A stretch of 64,000 bases of DNA from Providencia alcalifaciens DSM 30120. Lineage in GTDB: Bacteria > Pseudomonadota > Gammaproteobacteria > Enterobacterales > Enterobacteriaceae. The position numbers and the translations under genes were made by a program. The stretch spans positions 1-64,000 of the forward strand of contig NZ_ABXW01000052.1 of NCBI RefSeq assembly GCF_000173415.1, in the 5' to 3' direction. The notes under the pieces are model-generated. The model did not search any database. It was not told the DNA's origin and saw nothing but the letters and a program-made list of their open reading frames with translations. This document shows positions 42,854 to 52,196 of the stretch, in pieces. How positions within the stretch are numbered: position 1 is the first letter of the stretch; the number at the start of each line of letters is the position of its first letter.

Positions 42854-43666
42854 TTATTTCAATCCCATCGAGAAACCACGTAGTAAATAACGCTGCATAT
42901 AACCCGCAAGTGCCAGCATTGGCAGTGAAGAAACAATCCCTATCGCCATCATTTCACCCCATGCAGTGCCGTCTTCTGTCATAAAATTAGAGATAAACAG
43001 TGGGAGGGTGAATTTGTCCGGCGTATGAATAAATAACAGTGAAAACAAGAACTCATTCCAGCCTAGGATCATGGAGAAAATTGCTGTTGCCACTAGCCCC
43101 GGTGCACAGAGAGGAAAAACAATATAACCCAAACGGCGTAATAGATTTGCGCCATCCATCGCGCCCGCTTCTTCAATTTCTAACGGAATATCGCGGATAA
43201 ACCCAAGCAGCATCCAAATACAAAACGGCAAGGTATACACCTGATAAGACAAAATCAGTCCGATACGCGTGTTAAGTAACCCAACGTGATTCATCAGAGA
43301 ATAAAGCGGAATAGCAATGACAATGGGCGGCATCATTTTGATAATTAAAACACCCAGTAAAAACACGTTATCGAGCTTTGCGGGAAAGCGATAACGCACT
43401 AAGGCGTAAGCACAAAAAAAAGCGAGTATCACAGAGAGTGCGGTAGCCCCTACAGAAATTAAAATGGTGTTACCAATTAACCTCAGCAAATCCCCTTCAA
43501 ATAAGGATTTAAATGCCGAGAAACTCGGCTGGCTAGGTAATAGCTTAGCCCCCGATTGCAAAATTTCAGAGGGTGATTTAAACGCTGTGCCAAACATCCA
43601 AATAATGGGTAGCGTCATACTAAAAACGGCAATCCAAACAATTAACGTATGTATTTTTGCTTTCAT
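42854..43666 (-). CDS. Carbohydrate ABC transporter permease (MalG/UgpE-like)
   Basis: A 270-residue inner-membrane subunit with about six membrane segments. The EAA loop that docks on the ATPase is EEAGAMDGANLLRRLGYIVFPLCAPGL (about 192-218). It starts two bases after the upstream permease gene's stop codon. Confidence 0.92.
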   Translation of the reverse strand: MKAKIHTLIVWIAVFSMTLPIIWMFGTAFKSPSEILQSGAKLLPSQPSFSAFKSLFEGDLLRLIGNTILISVGATALSVILAFFCAYALVRYRFPAKLDNVFLLGVLIIKMMPPIVIAIPLYSLMNHVGLLNTRIGLILSYQVYTLPFCIWMLLGFIRDIPLEIEEAGAMDGANLLRRLGYIVFPLCAPGLVATAIFSMILGWNEFLFSLLFIHTPDKFTLPLFISNFMTEDGTAWGEMMAIGIVSSLPMLALAGYMQRYLLRGFSMGLK

Positions 43667-43668
43667 AA

Positions 43669-44541
43669 TCAGCGCCCTTTCATGACGTTACGGGCATAAA
43701 TCAACGTCATCACTAATGAAATCGCCAGCATCACTAATGCCGCCGCGCTCGCCATGCCTAAATCGAAGAATCGAAAACCGTATTTATAGACAAACATCGA
43801 TAATGTCTCGGTGGAGTTGCCTGGCCCCCCACCTGTCATCACATACACTTTGTCGAATAACTTAAATGTATCGATAGAACGCAGTAAAAACGCCAACATC
43901 AGCTGTTTTTTGATTAACGGGAGCGTGATGTAAATAAAGGATTTCCAACCTTTTGCACCATCCACCATCGCCGCTTCGCCAATATCTTTAGGAATGGACT
44001 GTAAACCCGCCAAAATGATCAGAAATGCCATCGGTGTCCATTGCCATGTATCAACTAATGCAATGGCATACAGGGCTAAATTCGGATTGAATAACCACTC
44101 TTGGGTGGGTAGCCCGATAGCCACCAGCAAACTATTTAAAAAACCAAAATCATAGTTATACCAAGAGCGCCAAATCGATGAACACACCAGTGTGGAGAGC
44201 ATCATTGGGTAGATAATGATAGGTAAAGCAAATTTTCGCCCAGCAAATTGACGGTTAAACAGCAGTGCTAGCCACAGTCCTAAGAGAACCTGGGCGATGG
44301 ACGCTACTAGCGTAAAAATGAACGTATTTTTGATGGCAGCCAGAAAGAAAAAGTCATCGAACAATTCAGAAAAGTTTGACCAGCCAATAAAGTGATAACT
44401 ATCATCGATATAATCTACCTGCCCAAATGCGTGATACAGCACGGATACGATGGGATACAGCGTCAATAATCCCAGCATAATAAGTGCGGGGAAAAGTAGC
44501 CAAAACAGCTGTTTACGATTTTCAAATAACATACTCAGCAT
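43669..44541 (-). CDS. Carbohydrate ABC transporter permease (MalF/UgpA-like)
   Basis: A 290-residue inner-membrane subunit with about six membrane segments. The EAA loop is GEAAMVDGAKGWKSFIYITLPLIKKQL (about 195-221). Met4 (44532) is a possible alternative start. It pairs with the neighbouring permease to form the heterodimeric channel. Confidence 0.91.
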   Translation of the reverse strand: MLSMLFENRKQLFWLLFPALIMLGLLTLYPIVSVLYHAFGQVDYIDDSYHFIGWSNFSELFDDFFFLAAIKNTFIFTLVASIAQVLLGLWLALLFNRQFAGRKFALPIIIYPMMLSTLVCSSIWRSWYNYDFGFLNSLLVAIGLPTQEWLFNPNLALYAIALVDTWQWTPMAFLIILAGLQSIPKDIGEAAMVDGAKGWKSFIYITLPLIKKQLMLAFLLRSIDTFKLFDKVYVMTGGGPGNSTETLSMFVYKYGFRFFDLGMASAAALVMLAISLVMTLIYARNVMKGR

Positions 44542-44580
44542 TCCATAAAGGCGCTAGAAGCTAGCGCCATGAAAACATCA

Positions 44581-45798
44581 CTATTTTTTGGTGCTACGTT
44601 CAATACGTTTTTGTGCTTGTTCCAAAGCTTGATCTGCGGTCATTTGCCCCATCATCGCCATTTGTAAAAAGTCCCCAAGAATACTTTCCACTTCTGCCCA
44701 ATTTTGAATACGTGGGCGCGCTTTACCGGCCTCTAATGCGGCGGCTTGTTGTGGGTACCAACGGTATTGATTTACGACTTGCGGGTCTGCATACACACTA
44801 TGACGGGTAGGTGGCGTACCAAAATTTAGCGCTAAGGCTTTTTGCATCGCTGCACTGCTAGCAAATGCGAGGAATTGCTCGGCTTCTGCTTTGTTTTTCG
44901 CATCCGCCGGAATGGCTAACTGCCAAATACCTAACATTGGTGCTGACTGCCCTGTTTCTGCGGGAGGTGCCATCATTTCCATTTTACCCACCACATTTGA
45001 TACCTTGGCATTATCAAGATCAGGCACCCATGCTGGCCACACTTCGATTGCCATCGCCGCTGTGCCTTTTTGTAACGCATCACGCACTTCATCGGCGTTA
45101 TACACATCGACACCTTTCGGTGCATATTGCTTCATCGCCAAGAACGTTTCTAACGCTTGTTTGGCTTGTGGAGTATTTAAGGTTGGTTTACCGTTAGCAT
45201 CAACAACATCGCCACCATATCCCCACAGAATTGGTAAAAATCCCGTCACGATCGGGTTACCTTTCACACCACGATAAACCACGCCATTGGCTTTGCCATC
45301 TTGGCTAATGGTTTTCGCTGAGTTCAACACATCCGTCCATGTTTTCGGTTGCTGAAGTTTGTACTGGTCGAAGAGGTCTTTATTCCAAGCGAACATCGCC
45401 ACATTACCTACCATTGGTAACGCATAGGTCGCCCCTTGACCATCTTGGCGACCAATATCCACGGTGGATTGAATAAAGTCTTTATCGTGTAATGCATCAG
45501 GAAGCGGAGATAACCACTTATTAGCAAGGAACTCAGGTGCCCATGTGTCGTCCATTAAAATCACATCATAGTTGCCCGTCTTTTCGCGCATGGAGAGCAC
45601 GACGCTTTCGTATAACCCTTTACTTGGACGCTTCACTAGCGTGATTTCTGCTTTTGGATTATTTTTTTTATATTCATCGACAACAAACTGCATCGCATCA
45701 CCGTAACCACTGTCTCGACCGGCAATAACTAATTCTGCGGCGCTAGCGCCAAATGTTGAGGCGATCAGAGCTGATGCCAATAATGTGCGCTTAATCAT
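44581..45798 (-). CDS. Carbohydrate ABC transporter substrate-binding protein
   Basis: A 405-residue family 1 solute-binding protein. The signal peptide is MIKRTLLASALIASTFGASA, with cleavage near AAEL. The mature part has the usual pattern of sugar binders (YALPMVGNVAMFAWNKDLFDQYKLQQPKTW, GTAAMAIEVWPAW). It is the first gene of the importer operon, preceded by an AGGAGAAG ribosome binding site and a LacI-type operator. The substrate is unknown; the UgpC-like ATPase and phosphodiesterase-like hydrolase make a phosphodiester or glycoside possible. Confidence 0.9.
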   Translation of the reverse strand: MIKRTLLASALIASTFGASAAELVIAGRDSGYGDAMQFVVDEYKKNNPKAEITLVKRPSKGLYESVVLSMREKTGNYDVILMDDTWAPEFLANKWLSPLPDALHDKDFIQSTVDIGRQDGQGATYALPMVGNVAMFAWNKDLFDQYKLQQPKTWTDVLNSAKTISQDGKANGVVYRGVKGNPIVTGFLPILWGYGGDVVDANGKPTLNTPQAKQALETFLAMKQYAPKGVDVYNADEVRDALQKGTAAMAIEVWPAWVPDLDNAKVSNVVGKMEMMAPPAETGQSAPMLGIWQLAIPADAKNKAEAEQFLAFASSAAMQKALALNFGTPPTRHSVYADPQVVNQYRWYPQQAAALEAGKARPRIQNWAEVESILGDFLQMAMMGQMTADQALEQAQKRIERSTKK

Positions 45799-45851
45799 TT
45801 GCTTCTCCTAGTGTTTGGTTTTGCAGTACGAATTTTTGTTAAGTGATTTTT

Positions 45852-45869
45852 TTTGCACGCGCGTTCAAA
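45852..45869. promoter_or_regulatory. LacI-type operator palindrome
   Basis: TTTGCACGCGCGTTCAAA is an 18-bp palindrome with one mismatched pair and the central CG expected for LacI-family operators. It lies 54 bases before the binding-protein gene, whose operon ends with a LacI-type regulator. Confidence 0.65.
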
Positions 45870-46017
45870 TTGCCATGGCAGGCTACGGCGGGGAGATGAC
45901 AGTGAGATGAATAAGAAGTGAAGGTTTTATGGAGTGTAGTGAAGACGATTAGCATTACATTGCTACTTTCTTTAGTATGATGACAATAACTTGCATAACA
46001 TCCTAATTGAGAGCTGA

Positions 46018-46716
46018 ATGACTCGCACCCAACGCCTACTCACGCTGATCCAGATCCTGAAAGAGAATCGCTATCCGGTTACCGCAGACGCCCTTGCCTG
46101 TCAGTTAGAAGTGAGTGTTCGTTCCATTTATCGTGATATTGAATCGCTACGCGACCAAGGGGCTGAAATTACTGGTGAAGCTGGCATCGGTTATCAGTTA
46201 AAAAGCGGATTATTACTGCCACCATTGATGTTCGATGAAAATGAATTGGAAGCGCTGATTTTAGGGTTACGCTGGGTAAAAAGTAACGCTGATACAGAAC
46301 TCAAAAATTCAGCGCTACGCACGCTCAATAAAATTAATGCCATGGTGGGTAAAGAGGCGCAGATCATCCTAAACAGTAATACTTTATTTGCCCCGACAAC
46401 TCAACTTAATGAAGTTGACGAGCATGTGGCTAAAAATTTGCGCTTGAGTTTACGGGAAGAGCGCAAAGCCAAAATAGCGTATATGGATATTAAAGGGCAA
46501 CCCAGTGAACGGATTATTTGGCCGATTGCGGTGGGCTATATGAAAGATACCCAAGTGTTAGCCGCGTGGTGCGAGCTGCGCCAAAGCTATCGCCATTTCC
46601 GCTTAGATAGAATGCAATCTTACACCGTGTTAAGCGAGACACTTCCCTACCCGAAAGGCTATTTACTCACCCGTTGGCAACAAGAAGTCTTGTGTGTCAC
46701 TCCTGACAATTTCTGA
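46018..46716 (+). CDS. YafY-type WYL-domain transcriptional regulator
   Basis: A 232-residue regulator. The N-terminal winged helix covers about residues 1-60 (RTQRLLTLIQILKENRYPVTADALACQLEVSVRSIYRDIESL), and the WYL ligand-sensing domain covers about 135-220 (KIAYMDIKGQPSERIIWPIAVGYMKDTQVLAAWCELRQSYRHFRLDRM). It lies 50 bases before a glutathione S-transferase gene on the same strand and probably regulates it. The signal it senses is not known. Confidence 0.88.
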   Translation: MTRTQRLLTLIQILKENRYPVTADALACQLEVSVRSIYRDIESLRDQGAEITGEAGIGYQLKSGLLLPPLMFDENELEALILGLRWVKSNADTELKNSALRTLNKINAMVGKEAQIILNSNTLFAPTTQLNEVDEHVAKNLRLSLREERKAKIAYMDIKGQPSERIIWPIAVGYMKDTQVLAAWCELRQSYRHFRLDRMQSYTVLSETLPYPKGYLLTRWQQEVLCVTPDNF

Positions 46717-46766
46717 CACTGCTCTCGCCTATAGTGAGTGCTCTACTTCATTTAAGGAAAATCACG

Positions 46767-47366
46767 ATGAGCGAGCTAGTTCTATTTACCAATGCAATGT
46801 CCCGCGGCAATACCGCTGAATTACTCTTAAAAATGATGGACGTTCCCTATAAGCGCATTGAATTAGCTTATGGTGCAGAGATGCACACCAAGGAATACCT
46901 TGCCATTAATCCGATGGCAAAAGTGCCCGCATTAGTTGATGGAGATGTCATTGTTACTGAATGTGCGGCGATTTGTCTTTATTTAGCCGATAAATTTATT
47001 GAAAAAGGCTTTGCTCCAGCACTCAATAGCCCTGAGCGTGGTGCTTATTACCGCTGGTTTTTATTCACCGCAGGTCCGATTGAATCTGCGTTTACCGTCC
47101 TTGATTTAGGTGTGGAATTAACAGAAGAACAGCAAAAGTCGTCAGGCTTTGGCAGCGTTGAACGCACTTTAGCGACTCTAGATGTCTGCCTTGCCAGTGC
47201 CAAGCCCTATATTTGCGGTGAAACATTGATGGCAGTTGACGTATATGTGGGCTGCTTTGTGATGTTTTTAACTAAATATTGCAACTATACCGCCACCCCT
47301 GCGATGCAAAAATATATGGATAACTTAGCAATACACCCAGAGATTGCTGCGCTGCTGGCGATGTAG
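46767..47366 (+). CDS. Glutathione S-transferase-family protein
   Basis: A 199-residue GST. The N-terminal thioredoxin-like domain has a probable catalytic Ser in NAMSRGNTAELLL (about residue 12) and the cis-Pro/glutathione-binding stretch KVPALVDGDVIVTECAAICLYLADKF. The all-helical C-terminal domain follows. The start at 46767 has an AAGGAA ribosome binding site. It likely forms an operon with the WYL regulator. The substrate is unknown. Confidence 0.88.
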   Translation: MSELVLFTNAMSRGNTAELLLKMMDVPYKRIELAYGAEMHTKEYLAINPMAKVPALVDGDVIVTECAAICLYLADKFIEKGFAPALNSPERGAYYRWFLFTAGPIESAFTVLDLGVELTEEQQKSSGFGSVERTLATLDVCLASAKPYICGETLMAVDVYVGCFVMFLTKYCNYTATPAMQKYMDNLAIHPEIAALLAM

Positions 47367-47374
47367 TACGTTCT

Positions 47375-48514
47375 CTACGCATCCCTTGAAAACATGTCGA
47401 ATGAATTCAAGGGATCGTAATGCCACCACCAACGAACCGCATCAAAATCAATCGGCTGAGTTGCATTAAATTGTGACTCTGGAAGTTGCTCCGTCAAACG
47501 CCCTCCCTCAAATACACTCTCTCCGCCCTGACCGCTGATAGATTTATAGCGTCGTGTGTTTTGTGACCAGACTGTCGCGCCCATATAGTAGCGAATCAAC
47601 GTTTCAATATATTCGCAGACACCCGCAGGGGCTTCTTTTTCAATATCTTTTTTCAAACGCAAAATCAGCCCAAGTAGCCGATCACGCATCTCCAAATATT
47701 CCTGAATTGCCTCATCGAACCCATATTGACGCTCACGCATCAGCACACGAATTAAATTATGTTCTTCATCCGTCGCACCACGTACAGATTCTTTGATATA
47801 AGCGTGAGGCTCCGCTTCCCATACCATTAAGTTAGCTAGCGCTTCAAATAACACGCGAACTTTACGATTTTCATAGTCACGCTGAGCAATATCCACATTT
47901 GCAATAATGTGCCCTAATGTCGGAAAAGCAAGTGCGCCACCTCCCGTTAAACGGATCGTCATATAGTCATTCAATGAAGGGGCTGGGTTCACGGCTTTCC
48001 ACATTTCTGCCATCATATACACCCGCATATACTCCACAAATCTCGCGGTTTGTTCTGCCGTTGCGTATTTATCTAAGCGAATACGTAGGTCGCGCGCAGC
48101 AAGCGCGTATCGATCATTAGATAGCTTGTATTCCGGCACCTCAAATTGTCGCCAAATCTCTGCTGAATATTGAATCAGCTTTTCAGGTTGATGTGCGACT
48201 TCCCCCTCATCGCAGTATTCATCGTCGTAAGCAATTGACCACATACAAAAATCAATGCCGATTTGCAGTAGCTCATCACTGCCGACCGGGAACATTAACG
48301 AACCAAACCATGCACAATGACAGTTTGCCAGCCGCGCTCGTTGGGTGTCATCAGCGTATAACTCAAAGTGGTCAGCATAGTCCCGAGTGACTTTTTCAAA
48401 TGGGTGATGGTCATACTCATCAAGTTGAATATAAGGTGTGGGATTGTTGGGATAAAAGCTAGGATGAATAGCGGGTAAAAATGGGTGAGGTAGAGGAGGA
48501 AGTTGTAATGGCAT
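47375..48514 (-). CDS. Class I terpene synthase
   Basis: A 379-residue class I terpene cyclase of the bacterial type. The Asp-rich metal motif is DDEYCDE (97-103) in FCMWSIAYDDEYCDEGE. The pyrophosphate-sensing Arg is probably Arg188 (YMTIRLTGGG). The second metal motif, expected 46 residues later, reads AEPHAYIKE (234-242), with only the final Glu of the NSE triad kept. HNLIRVLMRER follows, and an RRY pair (SQNTRRYKSIS) sits near the C-terminus. Twelve bases separate it from an upstream SAM methyltransferase gene, the layout of 2-methylisoborneol and sodorifen pathways. I infer a product from a C-methylated prenyl diphosphate. An AGAGGT ribosome binding site supports the start. Confidence 0.85.
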   Translation of the reverse strand: MPLQLPPLPHPFLPAIHPSFYPNNPTPYIQLDEYDHHPFEKVTRDYADHFELYADDTQRARLANCHCAWFGSLMFPVGSDELLQIGIDFCMWSIAYDDEYCDEGEVAHQPEKLIQYSAEIWRQFEVPEYKLSNDRYALAARDLRIRLDKYATAEQTARFVEYMRVYMMAEMWKAVNPAPSLNDYMTIRLTGGGALAFPTLGHIIANVDIAQRDYENRKVRVLFEALANLMVWEAEPHAYIKESVRGATDEEHNLIRVLMRERQYGFDEAIQEYLEMRDRLLGLILRLKKDIEKEAPAGVCEYIETLIRYYMGATVWSQNTRRYKSISGQGGESVFEGGRLTEQLPESQFNATQPIDFDAVRWWWHYDPLNSFDMFSRDA

Positions 48515-48526
48515 GCAATGACCTCT

Positions 48527-49486
48527 TTATTTTTTTTCGACAATGATGCTGTAAGTGGAAACTTTGTTTTTTAACAGCGCGACAGAGAAGTTTTCGGCTA
48601 AAACCCGTAGCTCTTCTAAAGCCCCATCGACACCTTCAGGGAAATGGCGTTCAATATTGGCTTTGGATTCCATTAACCAACGGGCGACATCAATATTTGA
48701 CGGTAGCACCCGAAAATCGTTAATAACGAATCCGCTATGTTCAATAACTTGCCGAACATACTTGGGAGTTTTGCGGTATTTGCAAGCTAATCGGTCAACT
48801 TCATCGGGGGTATCTGACTGATATTCATCCAATTCTATATTGTATAAATTATCTGAAATGATAATTTTTCCACCCTTACGCAATCTTGGATATAGCACAG
48901 AAAATACTTTTTCGAAAACATCGTTGGTGAAATGGGAAATGACGCCGCGAATAATCGCTAAGTCATAATATTTTTCTTCATCGGGTAATAATGAGAGGTC
49001 ATGAGCTTGGCATAAATACAGATTGATTCGCTTACGAAGCCGCTCGTCACTATAGAGTTGATCGCAATAATCAAGCTGTTGGACGCTAATATTAATGCCA
49101 TCTAGGGTGGCACATTCCGTAAAGTATTCGGCTAAATATTTCAGCGTATATCCCCAGCCACACCCTAGATCCAGAATTCGTCCCACCGCTGGTCTGTTGG
49201 ATCCCGTAACACCCGCCAGAAAAAGCTGCTGATTGAGATGTCGTAATCCTGATTTATCTAACGATGACAAGAGCCTACCATCGAGATAGTTTTCATTGGC
49301 AATGAAAGGACCATCATAAACACCAAATTGGAACAGCAATAATTCGCCAATCGCTTTTTTCCATTTTTCGGGGTCTTCACTGTAAGTTAAAGCGACTTTA
49401 TCGCCATATTCATCATGTTGAACGCTGTGAATTACATGGTATTTTGCACCACATTGTGGCACACCATCAGAAAGCAACGGATCCAT
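48527..49486 (-). CDS. SAM-dependent prenyl diphosphate C-methyltransferase (predicted)
   Basis: A 319-residue class I methyltransferase. The SAM-binding motif is [19 protein letters not shown] (104-122), with further Rossmann motifs at [26 protein letters not shown] and [14 protein letters not shown]. The LDLGCGWG form is shared with cyclopropane-fatty-acid-like enzymes and with methyltransferases acting on allylic double bonds. The start at 49486 ([10 protein letters not shown]) is six bases after GGAG; a longer reading from 49540 is unlikely. Directly upstream of the terpene synthase, it probably methylates GPP or FPP, as SodC and GPP methyltransferases do. The precise substrate is inference. 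Confidence 0.75.
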   Translation of the reverse strand: MDPLLSDGVPQCGAKYHVIHSVQHDEYGDKVALTYSEDPEKWKKAIGELLLFQFGVYDGPFIANENYLDGRLLSSLDKSGLRHLNQQLFLAGVTGSNRPAVGRILDLGCGWGYTLKYLAEYFTECATLDGINISVQQLDYCDQLYSDERLRKRINLYLCQAHDLSLLPDEEKYYDLAIIRGVISHFTNDVFEKVFSVLYPRLRKGGKIIISDNLYNIELDEYQSDTPDEVDRLACKYRKTPKYVRQVIEHSGFVINDFRVLPSNIDVARWLMESKANIERHFPEGVDGALEELRVLAENFSVALLKNKVSTYSIIVEKK

Positions 49487-49597
49487 ATCTACTCCACAAA
49501 AAATAAATGATGGAGGGAAGATAATAGGAAGCACGCCCAATTAATAATGTAAAAATTAATAGGGGCTGATAAGAACCTTTCGAGGGAATTAAAAAGT

Positions 49598-49630
49598 AAA
49601 AAGGCCAGATATTATCTGACCTTCTTTTTT
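49598..49630 (-). terminator. gor terminator
   Basis: On the minus strand GGTCAGAT - AAT - ATCTGGCC (one G-T pair) is followed by TTTTTA. It separates gor from the methyltransferase-terpene synthase operon, so the operon promoter must lie between 49487 and 49600. Confidence 0.8.
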
Positions 49631-49653
49631 ATGACTTATTTACACGCAAATGC

Positions 49654-51006
49654 TTAACGCATTGTCACGAACTCTTCTGCAGCGGTTGGATGGATTGCGA
49701 CGGTATTGTCGAAATCTTTCTTGGTTGCGCCCATTTTTAGTGCAACCGCAAAGCCTTGCAGAATCTCATCCATACCAAAACCAATCCCATGAATACCAAC
49801 AATTTTTTCATCTTCACCCACACATACCAGCTTCATGCGGCATGGTTGGCGATGAGAAGTGACTGCGGTATACATCGCGGTAAATGAAGATTTATAGCAT
49901 TTCACGGCATCTGAGCCATATTTTTCAATCGCTTCTGGCTCAGTTAAACCCACTGTACCAATTGGTGGATGGCTGAATACAACCGTAGGTATGTTGGAAT
50001 AATCTAAATGCTCATCTGGTTTGTTGTTAAATAAACGCTCAGATAAACGACGACCCGCAGCAACCGCAACAGGCGTTAATTCAACAGCACCCGTGTTATC
50101 ACCGACAGCATAAACACCCGCTACATTGGTATTTTGGTACTTATCGACCTTGATATACCCTTTCGCGTTCAGTTCAACACCCGCCGCTTCAATGTTCAGG
50201 TTATCCGTCATTGGCTCACGACCGATTGCCCAAATCAACGCATCAACGGTTTGCTCGTGACCATTTTCTAATTTAAGTGTCAGTGAACCATCTGCATTTT
50301 TTACCACTTCTTTCGGAATGGATTCAGTATGCAGTGTTGGACCTTCGGTGTTCATCACTTCCACTAGCGTTTCAACGATGAGTGGGTCAAAAGCGCGTAG
50401 AGGCGCATGTTTACGAACAAACAGATGTGCTTCGCTACCTAAACCATTCAATACACCTGCCAGTTCAACCGCAATATAGCCAGCACCGACAACAGCAACG
50501 CGTTTTGGTAACGCTTCCAATTCAAAGAAGCCATCGGAAGTCATGCCATATTCTGCTCCGGGGATCGCGGGGATCACTGGGCGTCCACCTGTTGCGATCA
50601 GAATATGATCCGCAGTGTAGATTTCACCATTGACTTCAACAGTATGCGCATCAACGAAACGGGCAAAACCTTTAATTACGTCAACTTTATTATTACCCAG
50701 CACGCGGTCATAAGATTGATGAATACGGTCGATATAAGCAGTACGACTTTCAATTAATTTCTTCCAATTGAAATCATTGATGGTGGTGTCAAAACCATAG
50801 TCTGGACCATATGCACGAATCGCTTCGGAAATTTGCGCTGCATGCCACATCACTTTTTTCGGTACACAACCGACGTTAACACAAGTGCCGCCTAACTCTT
50901 TGCCTTCAATTAGGGCGCACTTTTGTCCGTACATCGCGGCACGGTTCATTGACGCAATACCGCCGCTACCGCCGCCAATTGCAATATAGTCGTAATGTTT
51001 GCTCAT
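49654..51006 (-). CDS. gor: Glutathione-disulfide reductase
   Basis: A 450-residue FAD- and NADPH-dependent enzyme that regenerates glutathione in the cytosol. The FAD-binding [17 protein letters not shown] (11-27), the redox-active disulfide [13 protein letters not shown] (Cys42/Cys47) and the C-terminal catalytic [11 protein letters not shown] are visible. The length equals E. coli Gor. It lies next to rlmJ, as in E. coli. It supports KefB control and GST function. Confidence 0.97.
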   Translation of the reverse strand: MSKHYDYIAIGGGSGGIASMNRAAMYGQKCALIEGKELGGTCVNVGCVPKKVMWHAAQISEAIRAYGPDYGFDTTINDFNWKKLIESRTAYIDRIHQSYDRVLGNNKVDVIKGFARFVDAHTVEVNGEIYTADHILIATGGRPVIPAIPGAEYGMTSDGFFELEALPKRVAVVGAGYIAVELAGVLNGLGSEAHLFVRKHAPLRAFDPLIVETLVEVMNTEGPTLHTESIPKEVVKNADGSLTLKLENGHEQTVDALIWAIGREPMTDNLNIEAAGVELNAKGYIKVDKYQNTNVAGVYAVGDNTGAVELTPVAVAAGRRLSERLFNNKPDEHLDYSNIPTVVFSHPPIGTVGLTEPEAIEKYGSDAVKCYKSSFTAMYTAVTSHRQPCRMKLVCVGEDEKIVGIHGIGFGMDEILQGFAVALKMGATKKDFDNTVAIHPTAAEEFVTMR

Positions 51007-51123
51007 AACTTGGTTATTCCCATTTGTTGAATTACGAATACGTTAATATTCTCTTATTATGCTATGTAAACATAAACATTTAAGATAGCTATTGCCTGTT
51101 ACTGCAATAGCCAGAGTCTATTG

Positions 51124-51966
51124 TTACTCAGGTACAATCCACTCAACTAATGTATGTCCAGTACCTTCTGGCACCAGTGTTTTATGTAACCACGGCAGGA
51201 CATTTTTCATCTGCTGCTCAAGTTTCCAAGGCGGGTTAATCACAATCATGCCCGATGCGGTCATTCCGCGCTGGTCACTATCAGGGCGCACGGCTAATTC
51301 AATTTGCAGAATTTTACGGATCCCCGTTGCTTCTAATTGATGAACCATACGCTTAATTTGCTGGCGTAGTACCACTGGGTACCAAATCGCATAAGTGCCA
51401 GTTGCGAAACGTTTATAACCTTCCATAACGGCTTTTACGACGGCTTCGTAATCTGATTTCATCTCATAAGGTGGGTCCATCAGCATAAAACCACGACGAC
51501 TTTGAGGTGGTAATTTTGATTTTAATTGTTGGTAACCATCTTCACGAGACACTTGCGCGCGGCTGTCACGAGAAAACTCAGTACGCAGTAATGGGTAATC
51601 ACTAGAGTGTAACTCGGTTAAAACCAGTTTATCGTCTTCACGCAGTAAATATTTCGCTAATAATGGCGAACCCGGATAATAACGTAAGCGCCCATTTTCG
51701 TTTAAACGACGCACAATGTTCATATACGGGAGAAGTTCCTCAGGTAAATCTGGTTGCTCCCAAATACGTGCAATCCCTTCGAGATACTCCCCTGTTTTTT
51801 CTGCATGTTCGCTGGTTAATTGGTAGCGACCCGCACCGGAATGCGTATCCAGATACAGAAATGGTTTCTCTTTTTCTTTAAGAGATTCAATAATCAGACT
51901 TTGCACCGTATGTTTGAGAACATCCGCATGGTTGCCTGCGTGAAAGCTGTGACGATAACTTAACAT
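51124..51966 (-). CDS. rlmJ: 23S rRNA (adenine2030-N6)-methyltransferase RlmJ
   Basis: A 280-residue SAM-dependent enzyme that modifies A2030 of 23S rRNA. The catalytic motif is LMDPPYEMKSDY (about 162-173). The family's start MLSYRHSFHAGNHADVLKHTVQSLI and the DTHSGAGRYQL motif are present. It lies upstream of gor on the same strand, with a gap of about 115 bases. Confidence 0.96.
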   Translation of the reverse strand: MLSYRHSFHAGNHADVLKHTVQSLIIESLKEKEKPFLYLDTHSGAGRYQLTSEHAEKTGEYLEGIARIWEQPDLPEELLPYMNIVRRLNENGRLRYYPGSPLLAKYLLREDDKLVLTELHSSDYPLLRTEFSRDSRAQVSREDGYQQLKSKLPPQSRRGFMLMDPPYEMKSDYEAVVKAVMEGYKRFATGTYAIWYPVVLRQQIKRMVHQLEATGIRKILQIELAVRPDSDQRGMTASGMIVINPPWKLEQQMKNVLPWLHKTLVPEGTGHTLVEWIVPE

Positions 51967-52196
51967 GTCGCGTTTATTTCCTGAGGAATTCAGCGGTCAC
52001 CATTGTGAACGCTGTTAAATAGAGTCTGTAAAGAAGGTCTGTTGAATGAAAAATAGACCGAATAATTTCTTTCGCGCCATTATAGCTAAAATTTGATGGG
52101 ATTGTCATAGTGACAAAACATGACAAAATTACACATGACCTTTCTTTGCCGAAAAGTTATCCTAAGCAAAATTTAAAACCATAACAAGGAAAACCA

